Source of the DNA: Poecilobothrus nobilitatus
Lineage: Eukaryota; Arthropoda; Insecta; Diptera; Dolichopodidae
DNA length: 64,000 bases
Assembly: GCA_947095535.1 (NCBI GenBank)
Contig: OX352772.1
Span: 38,149,445 to 38,213,444, forward strand
Direction: 5' to 3'
Under the pieces are notes generated by a model, which did not search any database, had not been told where the DNA came from, and saw nothing but the letters and a program-made list of their open reading frames with translations. Shown piece by piece: positions 39,130 through 52,388 of the stretch. Numbering within the stretch: position 1 is the stretch's first letter; every line of letters starts with the position of its first letter. Both the position numbers and the translations under genes were made by a program.

Positions 39130-40082
39130 GGCAGGGTGCAATAAAGTCTAATAGGCATTATTTTCATTTAAAATGAGAAATAAAGCCCAATTCCGCGAAA
39201 TTCCGAGAATAGACATTATTTCTCATTTCAAATGGAAATAAAACCTAATTATTTTTTTTAAAATAATGGAAATAAAGTCTAATTGTAATTTATTATTACA
39301 ATAATAACATTTTTAAAATTTTTTATTTCATAAATTAATTCCCATATTTCAGCTTATTTAAGTAATAAAATAATGTTCTTTTATTTTTTGGTACAATTCA
39401 CTATGTACGTTCGTCAGTATACGTTCGACGAAAGTTAAAAATGAAATAATTTCGATTAAAATCAACATTCGAACTTATTTCACTTTTTAATTTAGTAATT
39501 TCGTCGAATTTAGTTCAGTTATTACAGTTGGTTACAAAATCAGGATTGCCGCTTTTTTCAGAATATATTTATAAATATTTTGAAAAAAGCGTGTAACTTT
39601 GATTTTGAAGCCAAATCTAAAATCTCTCCTAATTTACCTCATTTATTTTTGATGTTATTTAATTTTTAATTTCTCGACCTTATTTCATAGCGAACTTTAA
39701 ACATTTTTATGAACAAAAAATTAGATTTGAAGGTATAAAGGCTATTATGCGGTAGCAGAGGCAGCAGCTCTTATTCCTTCAAGGAAGCATGAAGGGAGTG
39801 GCAAAGAGTACCGCGAAGGCCGCGGGGTTGATTAGAATATGAAAAGATCTAGGTTACAACATAAATTTTCCTAATGCATAATCGCGCATATACACATATA
39901 GGTACAACTCTTCTAGATTTTTTCTGTAGATTAATAATTTTGGAATCGAAATTAAAGCCTATAGATTTTATTTCCAATTAGAATGAGAAATAAGACACAC
40001 AGCGGAATTTTCGTATTTCTCAATTTAATTTGGAAATAAGGCCTATTAGGCCTTATTACTATAGGCTTTATTGAATCCCGCC
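39130..40082. mobile_element. Inverted-repeat element related to the one at 2.4 kb
   Basis: Left end GGCAGGGTGCAATAAAGTCT; right end on the opposite strand GGCGGGATTCAATAAAGCCT. The imperfect inverted similarity extends inward through AATAGGC and ATGAGAAATAAAG motifs for about 100 bases. It shares AATGAGAAATAAAGCC with the 2390-2888 element. No clear target duplication is visible. The middle holds a less AT-rich segment at 39745-39830 that I could not assign. Non-coding. Confidence 0.65.
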
Positions 40083-40689
40083 TATTCAATAATATAGGCA
40101 TAATTGAATATTTTATATAAAGTAGTGAAGGACGGTTGTATAAATTATAATGATAAGGTGAAATACACTATCATAGTTCTAGAATTTATTCATTATTTAT
40201 TTATTTTTTTTTTTTTTTTTTATTATTTCATCAAATTTTTATTGATTTGTTATTTTATTAAACGGAAAATATAAATACAATAAACTTATAAAAAAAAATA
40301 AAATAAAAGATTTTAATTGAACTTTTATTATAAAAATTTTTATTATTCTAGTTTCACTACAAATATTTTGCGGTTTTTTTGTTAATTTTTATTATATACA
40401 CATAAGTACTTATATTTTTAAGAACCTTTTTTTGTTTTTTACTCTTTTTAATAAAAGTGAGGCTTTACGTAAGATAATTAATATTCTTTTTATTTGTTAA
40501 CTCAAATTGTTTTAACAAAATATTTCGATGTATTTTTTAAAAAAAAATGTATTTACTTACATCGTGTTAAATCTACTTTTTATTAGTTAAGTAGCAGAAC
40601 TAGCATCATGACAGTTTAGTATGTATAAAAATATATCCTACTACAAATCTTCAAATAACTCAAAAATCACCAAGTTTTTGTACTTTCGT

Positions 40690-41000
40690 TAGCCACCTGA
40701 AAATATAGTCCTACTAATTTGAAACGTTTGCGAAAGTCCTTATCCTAATACATTACTTGTCCATTTTAATTTGCATTTCCCTAGGCTTATTAATTTTCAA
40801 GATATCCTTACTTTAAAAGTTTGTGTGGTAGTTACTCATAAGCTTAGTTCTAATAATTTGAAACCTTGATTAAGTGCTTGTCTTAATACCTTACTTACCC
40901 ATTTTATTTTTTATTGGATTTTAAGATTTGCAAAGTGAATTCAACACTTTGAATGACAGCTACGTAGATTTAATTCTAATAACCTAAAATTTCACCAAAC
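40690..41000. repeat. Three diverged tandem units of about 130 bases
   Basis: TAGTCCTACTAATTTGAAACG, TAGTTCTAATAATTTGAAACC and TAATTCTAATAACCTAAAATT recur with a spacing near 130 bases. The sequences between them also correspond (TACATTACTTGTCCATTTTA with TACCTTACTTACCCATTTTA). Confidence 0.6.
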
Positions 41001-41394
41001 CACGATCTGGGTTCCAAAAAGAATTTCACAAAATTTGATGACAATCAAATGTACGGTTTAACAAGGATGAAGCAAAAAAGGAATCGACAATTGATCTACC
41101 TGAAAAAGAGGTTAGTTAGAGTTCTAAAAAGAATATCATCTTTCTATATCTATTCTTTGGAAGAATATCTTCCTTTTATGAAACATTCTTTACTGTCCTT
41201 TTAATAGTTTCAAAATGTAATTACTGATTAGATTAAGTAAATTGAATAATATTTATGAAAGCAATGTTATAAAACTTTGTCTCATATTTTTAGTATTTTT
41301 TATAATAATTACTTTACAGAAATGATCATAATACTCAAGTCAATTTTCTTTTGACTGTCTGACTGTTTACTAAAGTATTTGTCTGTGATCTGAC

Positions 41395-41680
41395 TAATGG
41401 ATCACGATGCGATCATATATCTAATATTAATAATTTGTATCGCAATAGTTTATATCGTAATAAATAATATCATACCTAATATAAAATAAATAATTCTTGT
41501 GCAATATAATAGATGTCGATATAATGTTTGTGTTTTATAATCTCGTGCAATAGTTACAATCAAGCCAATCAACGGTATAGTAAAAATAATGAATATAAAG
41601 AAACTGAAAATTCGTTTAATATAAATTTGAAGCTACTTAGTGGGTGCCCTATAGTTTATGGAGTCGTAATAAAAGGGGAA
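41395..41680 (+). mobile_element. SINE body fragment, family C relative, head lost
   Basis: AATAATTCTTGTGCAATATA and ATAGATGTCGATATAATG match the body of the SINE at 27461, and TTTATATCGTAATAA matches the one at 694. The tail ends near TTAGTGGGTGCCC. No A or B box is left. Confidence 0.5.
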
Positions 41681-42942
41681 AATTCGAAAAAAAAACACTT
41701 GTACTTGTTTGAATCAATTTAATATTAAAATTTATGGATATTCATTAAATTTTAATATATTATAAATAAACCGCGATCCCCTCAAAAATTACGAAAGCAA
41801 AATTTAAAGTGTTTTATAATATAGCATTAAAGTGTTTTTTTTTTTTTTAAGTTTCATTAAATACATTTGCAATTTTTACAAAATTTTAGGCGTATATTTA
41901 AAAAAAATCCTAAGAATAAAGTGTAATTTGCGAATATCGAAAATCAATATGGTGATATGGTTTGTGTCTTAAATCAATTTAACCAAGGTAAGTAAAAAAT
42001 AGCGTTAGACACAGAACGTAAGATAGATAGGTGTATTAGATAGGTAATTATATAAATAAAAAAAATTTTTGATAAATTTTTGAATAAAATTGTGAAGACA
42101 AAATGCTCGTTGAAATACATATATATTGCAATATATATATATTTAACACCTTCAAATTAAAATTTGTGCTAAATCATTCAGGTTAACCACATAACAAATT
42201 CTGAAATAAAATGTGCTTATTTTGAGAAAAAAAAGAAAAAAGCACACCACAATAACATATCTAATAAGTAATAATAATTTTTTCTAAAAATATCGTTAAG
42301 TTGTAACACTCATAAAACTGTTATTACATTTATAATTAATGGTTTTTTTTTTTTGTTTTTAAATATACTCCGTAACTTATCTATTTTCTGTACTTAATAA
42401 TATTTTTTAACTTAAAAGTTTCTTTAACTCGCAAGCAACGACCCTTTCCAGAATTATAAACGAACATAAGAGACACCCTCTAACCATATGAGTTTGATTC
42501 ACACACTCATTTAAAATGGATTTATACAGTAAGAAGTGTAGTCCTAATGGTTATAATGTAATATAATATATAAAGTTGCACAATATATATTTCAAAATCT
42601 ATATCTATTTGTATCCAAAAGTCTTTTTATTCAACTTTTACTTTCTATTTTTAATATTAAATAATATATAAGTTAAGATCATGTATCATAAACAGTAAAA
42701 ATATTTCTACCTCATGTTATCCTGCCTTAAATATTAAAAAAACAAAAAAAACACAATTTTAAAATGTTTTATCGTTATTGCAATAATCGTAGATTACATT
42801 TTTTTTTCTGTTATCAATAATTGATTTCTTAAAATTTAAATTTTTTGTCTTTTTTTTACTAATTTTAAGTTTTTCCTATAAATATGCAATTATTTGATAT
42901 AATTTTTGTTTTCCTCTTCAACCTTAAAAAGTTCTAATTTCT

Positions 42943-43221
42943 GGGGCTTCGGTAGCCTAGTGGGTAGGCGTGTGGCATATTAACCGAAGGAGTGTGGGTT
43001 CGATCCCTGCACAGGCCGTAAGTGTTTTTTTTCTTTACATACCCCCCTTACGACCAAATATAATGTAAATATATAGTATATAATATAAACAAAATAAATA
43101 ATATTAGTATATAATTTAATAATAGTATAAAAACCTATAATGGCCTTAGCAGCCGATGGTTCAATAATATTGCATTACATTTATGTATGGTAATATTAAT
43201 ATAAATAAATAAAATAAATAA
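42943..43221 (+). mobile_element. tRNA-derived SINE, family B, full copy
   Basis: 279 bases with a perfect 11-base duplication TTCTAATTTCT at 42932-42942 and 43222-43232. Differs from the copy at 7780 by only a few substitutions and small indels, so both are probably recent insertions. B box GGTTCGATCCC and both stems are intact. Confidence 0.92.
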
Positions 43222-45589
43222 TTCTAATTTCTCTTAAATTGTAAAATTATTTTAAGATTTTTTTTAAGGTTTAACATCTTATTGGAAGATTAGGGTTTAT
43301 CTACAAAGCTTTCAAAGGAACTACCCTCCTAAACACAATGTCGAAGTAGTCTGTATAGATTATATTTTGCTACGGCGTTTAAAGAAATTTATAATTTTTA
43401 AAATTACTGTACATTACACAAAATTAAGCGCCTTTATACATAATGAAAATGTGTGTTATATTTTCATTTACATGCATTGATTATCCAACTAATTGTTAAT
43501 CATATGAGAAATCTCTCATTAAAATTTTTATTCTATCTTTTATTCTGTTTTAATCAATTTAATGCAATTTTTCTTTTATCACAAACAGGAAGACAAACAT
43601 ATGTATGTAATAATAATATATTCAAAATGAAAATTATATCTTATTTTTAGCACATTTATTAAAAGAAGTCAACTAACAGTAAAAACAAATATAAAATAAT
43701 CAAAAATCGCTTGGGGAAAACTTGCCCACCTCTACTTATGAAACAATCTTAAATAATAAATAATAATATTATTATTTTTATTTTTGTATACGTACGCACA
43801 TATTCATGTCATGTTATACACAAATATAGTTATATATATATATACATACATATATGTATACACAAATATATATTTTTACTTAAATAAAAATAAAATAACT
43901 GAATGTGGATGATTATTATGAATCGTTATCCTGTTAGTCAGTTACCCACGTTTCCAAATGTATTGCATACAGACAAAAAATAATTCATAATTTTTTATTT
44001 TGTTTTTGTTGGGGGGGAGGGGTGAAGGACAGGCACATGATACGTTTCTTGAATATAGTGAATAAGAGTTTTGGAATTGGCAATTGTAATAATAATAACA
44101 ATAATAATGGTATAACAAAACAGGAAAGAGTACACAAAAAAAAAAATTGAATCACTTTGTAGAAGAAACAACAAAACAAAAAAAAAAAGATTAAAACAAT
44201 AAAAAGATATGAGGAAAACAGTATTTCACCCCAAAAAAAAATATGTACAAAATACAAATGTGCAAAATAAAAAAAAATAAAATAAAAGAAATTTTTGTTT
44301 TGCTTAAAGTGTTAGTACTAAAACATTTTTTCAGGTATTAATGAGGTGGAAAACAAAAACAAAATTAAATTATCACTCCCTTTCTATGAATTTTACATAT
44401 ACATATACACAAAAATGAAATAAAAATTGAATTATTTTTCTTAACAATTATTTAACATTTATACCAAAATTATGGTAAATTTTTGTTATTTACAAAACAA
44501 CTTTAAAATTTACATGAATTTTTTTAATAGTTTATTGTCCTTGTTTTGTTTTAATGAATAGAAAAACATATTTTATTTAAATTGAAATCTATAAGTTGTT
44601 CCATTTTAGCTTCTATTATTTTATACAAATGTTTACTTAAATATTAAAAAAAAAAAAACATTTGTTTTATAACATAATAGTTATTTAGTAGTACTTATTT
44701 GATATAGTAAACTTAAATTGATTTTTAATCAATTTGCTATTTCATTTCATGGATTTGATTATCATTGATAGTTTATAACTGTTAATTTCTATATTAAAAA
44801 ATAAATACTAGTTACATGAAATATATATCAATTACAACAATTTTATTGCCATGTAATATGTTTTGTATCTATTAGAAATTCCCTAACGCTCCTGATCCTG
44901 TTAGATAGTGAGCATAGCTTAGATGTTCACTAAATTACGAATGCAAAAGCTTCTTCTTATTTTTTTTATCAGCAAAAAGAATTTGTTGGTCAACAGGCAG
45001 TAACTGCCAACTTAACTATATTTTATTATTTTTATATTTTTGTTATATTATGGCGGCTAATCATGCAAATATATAAAGTATGATTGCACCAAAATAAAAT
45101 AATTAAAATAATCCTTTATTATAAAATATAATATCCAGCAAATATACTGCAGGATAGAATAAAAATAAAGATTACTTAATTCTTAATTACAGTATGAGTA
45201 ACTCTGCAAAACATCTGTATAATTCTTTTTCTGTCACTATATCCATTTGTTGTATGTATATGTTTATAAAGTAATTTGTTTATAAACTTGGTGTGAAATT
45301 GTTCTTGTGTTCTTCACTGCACTTTATTCCAGGTTAGTGCAGGGTCGCCATGTAACACTTGCCAATTTCTAGATGGCACAGTACAGTAAGAAAATAGATC
45401 AAATCAATTCGTCTATTAATTTTCAAATTTTAATATCCTTTCCTTATTTCTCAACTTATCCTTTTCATTATTTTTAATAAGAAAATTTATTCTTGAACTT
45501 CTAAAAAACTCTAATACTTAATTTAATTTAATCATATTAAATTTAAAATTAAAAGGAAATTGTACTTAAAATTTTAATATCAAAATATA

Positions 45590-46455
45590 ATTTGGTTTCT
45601 GCGTTTCCTTTTTTCAATATAAATCCTTATTTTTTTTTAATATCCTAAACCCGTTAATTGTGAGCTAGGTATATTTGCCAATGATACAGCAATATTTAGT
45701 ACACATAAGGACCCCACTACTATATCTCACAATCTTGAAAGACGATATAATGTTGTTAAGAATTATTTTCATAAATGGAAAATAAAAATTAATGTATTGA
45801 AAACTCAGGCTTGTTTTTTTAGTAGAAAACGCAGGCCTGATTTATTACCAACGATAAATTTAAGACTTGATAGTGTTGAAATTACCTGGGAGGAGTCCTT
45901 AAAGTATTTAGGGTTACAATTGGATAAAAAGCTATTATTTAAAACACACGTAGATTTCGTAATTAAAAAATGCAACATCGTCATAAAAACTTTATATCCC
46001 TTAATAAACCGGAAATCACTTCTGTTGAAAGATAACAAAATATTACTTTACAAATCAGTTTTCCAAAGTTTGATACTTTATGGCTCAGAAATTTGGGGTT
46101 CATGTGCTAAATCACACCTAGACCGAATACAAATTAAGCAAAATAAAATTTTGAAATTATTGTTAGACAAACCATTCTTTTTTTCTACTACAAGACTTCA
46201 TGCTATTGGAAATGTTAAAACAATTGGAAATATGATTATAAATAGAAAGAGCTCATTTATTATTAGGAGCAATGATTCTCAAAATCCTTTAATACAAAAT
46301 TTATTTAATTAATCATTTTGATATATTCAAAATTATTTTTTCTCTAGTTTTTAAGTCATAGTATGTAAGTTTTTATTTTTAGTTATAAGTCAATAAAGGT
46401 CAAAAGAGGTTTTCAGTTCCTTTCCTCTTAATAAATTTGAATTAAAAATAATATA
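45590..46455 (+). pseudogene. Jockey-clade non-LTR retrotransposon, 3' half of reverse transcriptase with intact C-terminus
   Basis: Open without stops from 45641 to TAA 46310-46312. The reading runs through FANDTAIF (the F/YADD catalytic box with Asp changed to Asn), KINVLKTQACFF, SLKYLGLQLDKKLLFKTHV, INRKSLLL and SLILYGSEIWG, all standard Jockey-clade motifs. Just upstream (45590-45640) a recognisable SAL.PF.FNI.IN.I stretch is broken by indels in a T run. The 3' untranslated part ends near AATAAATTTGAATTAAAAATAA (to about 46455). The element is 5'-truncated. Methionine 45797 is only an internal Met. Confidence 0.85.
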
Positions 46456-47059
46456 TGTATCAAATAAACAATAAAAATTTTATAGTTTAGCTGTAAGGTG
46501 AAAACCGACCACTATATTATAATTAAGTCATTATAATTTAAAACGTTTGTAACAAAAAATAAATGAATATACAATTGAAATAAATAATTATTTAAAATAA
46601 AAAAAGAGAAATATTTTGAATATATTATAGTAATATCTATTTTAATAAAACATCCAAATATATTTACCAGCTTATACCAGTTTTCCCTATAATTCGTTGG
46701 ATACATTATTTTTCTTATATCTAATATATAAGGTTTAAAATTAAAACATTTTATACTATTTTTTAAGTACTTATCACATCAGATAAATTTATGTATGTAT
46801 ACTTAAAACAGTCAATTATATATTCACAGAGAAATGATAGTGAAATGCATGTTCTTATAAGTATAAAAAAAAAATTTTTATAAAGCACTTCAAATATTTG
46901 AAAAAAAAAAAAAGAAAAGTTTGCCAAATTTTTTAATAAATTCGAATTTTAATCCACAACGATTATTTCAGCGAAAAAAAAACATTGAACACTAAGAGAT
47001 ACTTTAAAAATATAATACATATATAGTTATTTTTTCTTTTTAATTCACTAAATCATGCT

Positions 47060-47105
47060 AAATTTAAATGACATTCCCCCATTGGGGGAAAAGTCATTTA
47101 AATTT
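47060..47105. other. Strong 46-base inverted repeat (hairpin)
   Basis: AAATTTAAATGAC (47060-47072) pairs with GTCATTTAAATTT (47093-47105), and TTCCCCC with GGGGGAA inside, around a 3-base loop ATT. Only a small A/AA internal loop interrupts it. No similar sequence was noticed elsewhere in the window. Confidence 0.85.
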
Positions 47106-47969
47106 TTAATTTCTAAAAAATTCAAAAAAAAAAAGAAAAATCAAAAACCATTCAAAAATTATTAATTATTATATTTTTTATAAAGATTATTATTATCCTT
47201 TTCTGTCTCAATTTTCTTTTTTTTTTTTCTATTCAAATGCCAACAATAGTAAAATTTTATATTTTGGGTATTTATATTTTAATAATTTATAGTTTGAATT
47301 GAAAATATTTTCTTAATTCAAAAGTTTACTATACAGTTTCAGTTCTAATAATGCTTATCATAGCAAAGCTTAATATTTCAGTTGCATTTTATTTTATATT
47401 CATTTAAAGGAGTAGTAGTGGTACAAATACCTATACTTTTGCTGAATATTATACATATATTTTTTAAATAGGATAAATAGAAAATAAAATTTTACTGTAT
47501 AAAATTATTATCTATAGGTAATGATTATATGCAGAAAAATATTCTTTATGAAAATATATTAACATACACACAGTGGTATATTTAATGTGACTTTTGTTAG
47601 GTTTCTTATATGTTAGATTTAAATTTTAAATTTTTGGTATTAAAATTTTCAATTAAATAAAATACATATGATATGATTCTAAGTTACAATTTTAATTTCT
47701 AAATTTCAACTGGGGTATTCTGGGGTACAATGAATAAAAACATAAATCTCAAAAACACCACTGGATGTCTTCAAAACATCACTTCGTCTTTAGGAAGAAT
47801 AATATTTAATTTTAGTTAATATAAACGAAGGACATCATTCACAAAACATTATTTAGTCATAGAAAGGAATAACTTAAAAAGATTAGCTAATTGTAAATGA
47901 AAAACAAAAATGGTGATAAGCATGCATAGTATATATTAACATAAAAAAAATAAAAATTTCAAAATAATA

Positions 47970-48800
47970 TTAACATAAAAAAATCAACCATACCGGTTAT
48001 TTAGTAGATATCAAAAAAGTTTTTGACACCATCTGGCATAATTCACTTATCTATAAAATGTATAGATACGTTTAACATTCCAGTTTACTTATTGAAAATC
48101 ACTCAAAGTTTTTTAACAGACAAATTTTTCACTGTTAAAATTAACAAATTTGAATTTGTGGTGTACCCACAAGGCCTATCTATCACCATTATTTTACTAT
48201 ATTTTCATAGTAGATATCCCAAAACTGAATGAATGCAAATGAATTATAAGTTTATTTGCCAATGATATCGAATTAATTTTGTCAACCATTTGCTCTAATA
48301 AAATCGCACTTCATCCCTTGAAATAGATTTTTCTGACCTAGAACACTTTTATAAAAAATAGAAAATTTAAAATCAATACGAAAACAAAACAAACACAGCA
48401 TTTTTCACAAAACAAAAAAAAAAACCATTGTTTCTTCCAAAAAAAAATTTAAACCTCCGTAACGGGAGTGTATTTTTAGACCAAAAAATAACTTTTAAAA
48501 CCTATATATAAAAAATCACATGGTAAACAAATATAACACCTTAATAAAAAAAAATCTTTATTCGCTTTTTAACCGGAAGTCAGAGTTATCAATTCATAAC
48601 AAACTACTGTTATTCAAAAGCATTTTCCTAACAATTATAATATATTGTAGTGCTGTTTGGGTATATGTAGCCAAAACCAATTTAAAATTATTGTAAACAG
48701 TAAGTAATTTTTTAACTAAAGCTCTAAATAAAATTTCCAACACAAAAAAGAATTCAGAATTCAGAATTACATAAAGACATTACATTTTTTTAAGTATATA
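47970..48800 (+). pseudogene. Second, degraded copy of the same Jockey-clade element
   Basis: Frames shift repeatedly, but the order is clear: GYLVDIKKVFDTIWHNSLIY (reverse transcriptase motif A), FNIPVYLLKITQSFLTDKFF, VYPQG, SLFANDIELIL, NLRNGSVFLDQKITFKTY, LYSLFNRKSELSI and IIIYCSAVWVYVAKT. Each has a counterpart in the 45.6-kb copy where the two overlap, including FAND instead of FADD. Multiple stops make it inactive. Confidence 0.8.
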
Positions 48801-49006
48801 TACTAAAGTTTTGTATCCATATAACAAGTTTGTTATTTAACATGCTGGTACATATATACGTATTCTATTTACATTAAATTTATTTCGTCTTTAATTATCA
48901 TTTAACATAATTAAATTTAGAAAACAACTTTTACGATGTAAACATTTTAATATTTAATTATTTAACAGTGCTATTCTAAACGATTTTTGTATAGGCATTT
49001 CTACAT

Positions 49007-49046
49007 GCGCCTCTATGACCTAATGGATAAGAGCGTTTTTTTAGAT
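49007..49046 (+). mobile_element. SINE head fragment (A box only)
   Basis: CCTCTATGACCTAATGGATAAGAGCG matches the 5' end of family A or an arginine-tRNA-like head, then the similarity stops in a T run. No B box follows, so it is not a tRNA gene. Confidence 0.5.
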
Positions 49047-50666
49047 ATCATATAGAATAGATGTATACACGAGAAACACAACAAATACATTTCCATATAA
49101 AAACCCAAAATTTTATTCATCATTTTGATATTATTTAAAAGCACAGTGCAACATAATTTTAAACATAAAAATAATTAATCTTAAGATAGTTTTTACTTTT
49201 TCCTTTAAACCAATAATTCAATAATTATAGAAATCAACATATAATTCTTAAATAAATCTCATATCTAAATTTTTTTATTCTTGAATGTACATATATATAT
49301 ATATATACATTACATATGTATTTAATATCTATATATATATAATATGTCTTAATATAAACGTATTTCATTTGCAAAAATTATCTGTCAGAATTAATAAAAG
49401 AATTGCTTTTTACCAACACGGAAATAATTTTTTTTTTCTTTTGCAAATGTTTTTATTTAATTTTTTTTTTTTTTTTTTTTGAGTTTTCTTTTCAATTTCT
49501 TTTTTTATGATTGTAAGACAACATTTAGGTAGATATATATGTAGATATTTAACAAAACAAAACAAAAAAAAACAGGATGCAGGATACAAAAAAAAAAAGA
49601 GGATATGAACAAAAAGAAAATAAAAAGAGTAATAAAGAAATATTTCAAGTAATAATAGTTATGTTCTGTTGATTTCTTAAAAGGATGAATGAAATGTTAT
49701 TCTTATAAAGAAAAGCTATTAAGTTAACTGTTAATAATGAGAATAAATATTAAATATATATATATATATATTTAATAGAGATACACGTATATATATTGAA
49801 GTTTATTTAAAAGCTCTTTTACATGTTATAAATGTTTTTGTTTTTTAACAAAAAAAAAACTTATCATGATGGATAAAAATGTGGAAATTGCTATACCCAT
49901 TTTATGAAGGAAAAAACAATATAGAAAGATTTATTTTGAATAAATTTTTCAATCAAGAATCAATTTTATTTTTATTACGAATTATTTATTTTTGATTTAT
50001 TTCAGTTTATTAATAAAACAAAAAAGAAGAAAAGTTAATATAACTTCAATCTTTTAAATAAATATATCGTATACAATTAATTTTATGCTATGTGTTTATT
50101 TAAGTTTTATATTGTTTAAGAACTAAGATTATATATGTATATTTTTTTTTTTTTTCATTTATAAACGAAACGTTGAAAAATGTTATAACATTAGTGTAAG
50201 CTTAAGGAAACATCACGTAAATTTAAAAGAAAATCCATAAAAGTTATAAATAAATCACAAGCTCAGTTGTACAAGGAAGTCAAAATCATATAAGAATAGT
50301 TAATTTTATTATAAAATTAAAACAAAAATACTATAATAGCCCAAGAGCCGAGCGGTAACATGTTGTTACCGATTCTAAGCCGTTTAGCAGCCTTGTAACT
50401 ATTTAGTAATAGAAGTTACTTATTTGTTTCGTAACTGAAACCAATCTGATTACATAGTGGTGATATAAAACCATCAGGAAAGTGATTGGTAACCGCTACT
50501 TAAAAAAGTTACTTAATTGTTACTATATCCTTTTAAGATGTATACCAATTCAAAATAACATATTCAAAACCGTTTAGTAACAGTTACCTTTTATAATAAT
50601 TGTCAATATTACTATAATGTAATAAACTGTTTACATATAAAAAAAAAAATCTTTAAAGAAAAATAG

Positions 50667-50902
50667 AAAATGTGTCTATACAAAATGTATTTCTATTACG
50701 ATTCATTAAAAAAAATTTCTATTCGGTTTCTAAACGATTTCGTTACAATAAACCTAAAATGCTTAGTATCAGAATGCCCACAACCAAGAGTGACAAAAAC
50801 GATTTATTTATAAAAAAGATATGATACAATTATAGCTTAGAAGCATTATACTAAAATGTGTCTATTATGATTCATAATCTGTTTCTAAACGGTTTCGTTA
50901 CA
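50667..50902. repeat. Direct repeat pair AAAATGTGTCTAT...CTAAACGRTTTCGTTACA
   Basis: The first copy (50667-50747) and second copy (50853-50902) share both ends, with a longer middle in the first. They lie in a block (50340-50960) with several GTAACAGTTACC- and GTTACTTA-like words, probably one decayed transposon. Confidence 0.55.
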
Positions 50903-51235
50903 GTTAGAAAAAGGGTATAAAAATTACAAAAATGCTACAAAATAGTAACATTTTGTCGCTTGAGAAAGCATGAAACAGTCCGGAAAGGTATAAATATTTA
51001 TATTCAAAACCATAATCATCTTTTGTCCCTCTGTTATACCACTATAATAGACGATCTGCATGTAAAGTTATAGAATATAACCCGTGCAATATAATATAAA
51101 CGGAGCAAATCTGACATTCGACATTTTCATACCGGACAGAAATAAATTAGTTAATAAAAATTATTGGTTTTTAAATATAAAATACTTGTGAATATATGTA
51201 CTTAGTAATATGTACATATCATTTGTAAGTAGGTT

Positions 51236-51285
51236 AAATAGTTTAGGTCAAGTTAAGTCAGGTTAAGTTAGGTTACGTTTTTATA
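51236..51285 (+). repeat. Degenerate AGGTTAAGTT minisatellite
   Basis: About five copies of a 10-base unit (AGTTTAGGTC, AAGTTAAGTC, AGGTTAAGTT, AGGTTACG), resembling TTAGG-type words but too degenerate and short for a telomeric array. Confidence 0.5.
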
Positions 51286-52259
51286 TTAATACAAACATTA
51301 TAATTGATTTTCAATAACTAATTTTTTCCAATATTAAAAAATATGAGAATTGTAAAAATATATTATTGATAAGTTAAGTATAAGAATATTAATACATAAA
51401 ATTAAAATAAAAATTATATTTCCAGTTTAAATGTTAATCAGAAAAGCTAGAAATCTGCTTTTGTAAACATTTTTAACTAAAAACAAAAAAAAAACCTTGA
51501 ATGGTACCTACGAAGGTAAATTCATTCATCGAGTATAGTTAACATAGTTTAACATATCAGTAGTATGTCGAAGTACTAAAAAAAATCTTATGTATAACCA
51601 CTAAACAGGAAAAAGAAGAACAACCTACTCCGTGGACAACAAACGATAATGACTGAGAAAAAGTACAAAATATAGCTTTTAAAAATTTCGTTCGATAAAA
51701 TAAAAACTTTAATGATAATAGATATGTTATATATTTAGCCTCTAATAGAAAAAAACCTCACTTCAGATTTATTTTAATACCAGGTAACAAAAACATACCT
51801 AAAATGAATGAATCAACTTAAAATTTCCAGAAACTCTAAGGGATCACATAAAACAAATATTTAATACACTTTCTACAAGTTTAATTAATTTCTATTTTTT
51901 TTTTTTTTTTTGAAATTTAAATCTTAAGATATCCTTATTTTAATCCTGATTTTTAAATTATCCCATTTTAATTATTTCATTAAGAAAATCTACAAAAAGA
52001 ATAACAAATATAAGAATAATATTAAAAATACCTAAAAAATAAATCATTTCTATATCTTATTATTCTAAACCTATATCCTAAACTAGTAAACCACAGCAAA
52101 ATACAACACATTCTTTAAAATATTTACTTCTTTTTACCGACCACAATTATGTATAAGGTAGGTATTGTTTTCGTCCAAAAATTTGTACCCAAGATTTTGG
52201 CAAAAATGTACTACTCTGGTCGGTAGAAGGCTGAAAATTTTTTTTGTGTGATGTTTGCC

Positions 52260-52388
52260 TGTGTGTGTGTGTGTGGGTATTTGTGTGTGCGTGTGTGCGT
52301 ATTTGTGTGTGCGTGTGTGTATGTGTGTGTGTGTGCGTATTTGTGTGTGTGTGTGTGTGTGTATGTGTAAGTCTGTGGGCACGTGTGC
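52260..52388 (+). repeat. Interrupted TG microsatellite
   Basis: About 130 bases of (TG)n broken by CGTATT and ATG words; the unit TGTGTGCGTATTTGTG recurs. The flanks (52140-52250 and 52390-52500) are less AT-rich, for example ATTTGTACCCAAGATTTTGGC and GAGCAAATCGGAGAACCGGAAG, and may belong to a repeat element that carries the microsatellite. Confidence 0.85.

Noticed and set aside
43985..44257. Minus-strand 90-codon frame rich in Phe and Leu
   Set aside because: Arises from A-rich plus-strand sequence read in reverse; no start context, no splice signals, no recognisable domain.
45797..46312. 171-codon plus-strand frame as a host gene
   Set aside because: The frame stays open upstream to 45641 through a FAND box and reads throughout as Jockey-clade reverse transcriptase.
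51236..51285. TTAGG-like telomeric repeat
   Set aside because: Only a few degenerate units, internal to an intron; too short and irregular for telomeric DNA.
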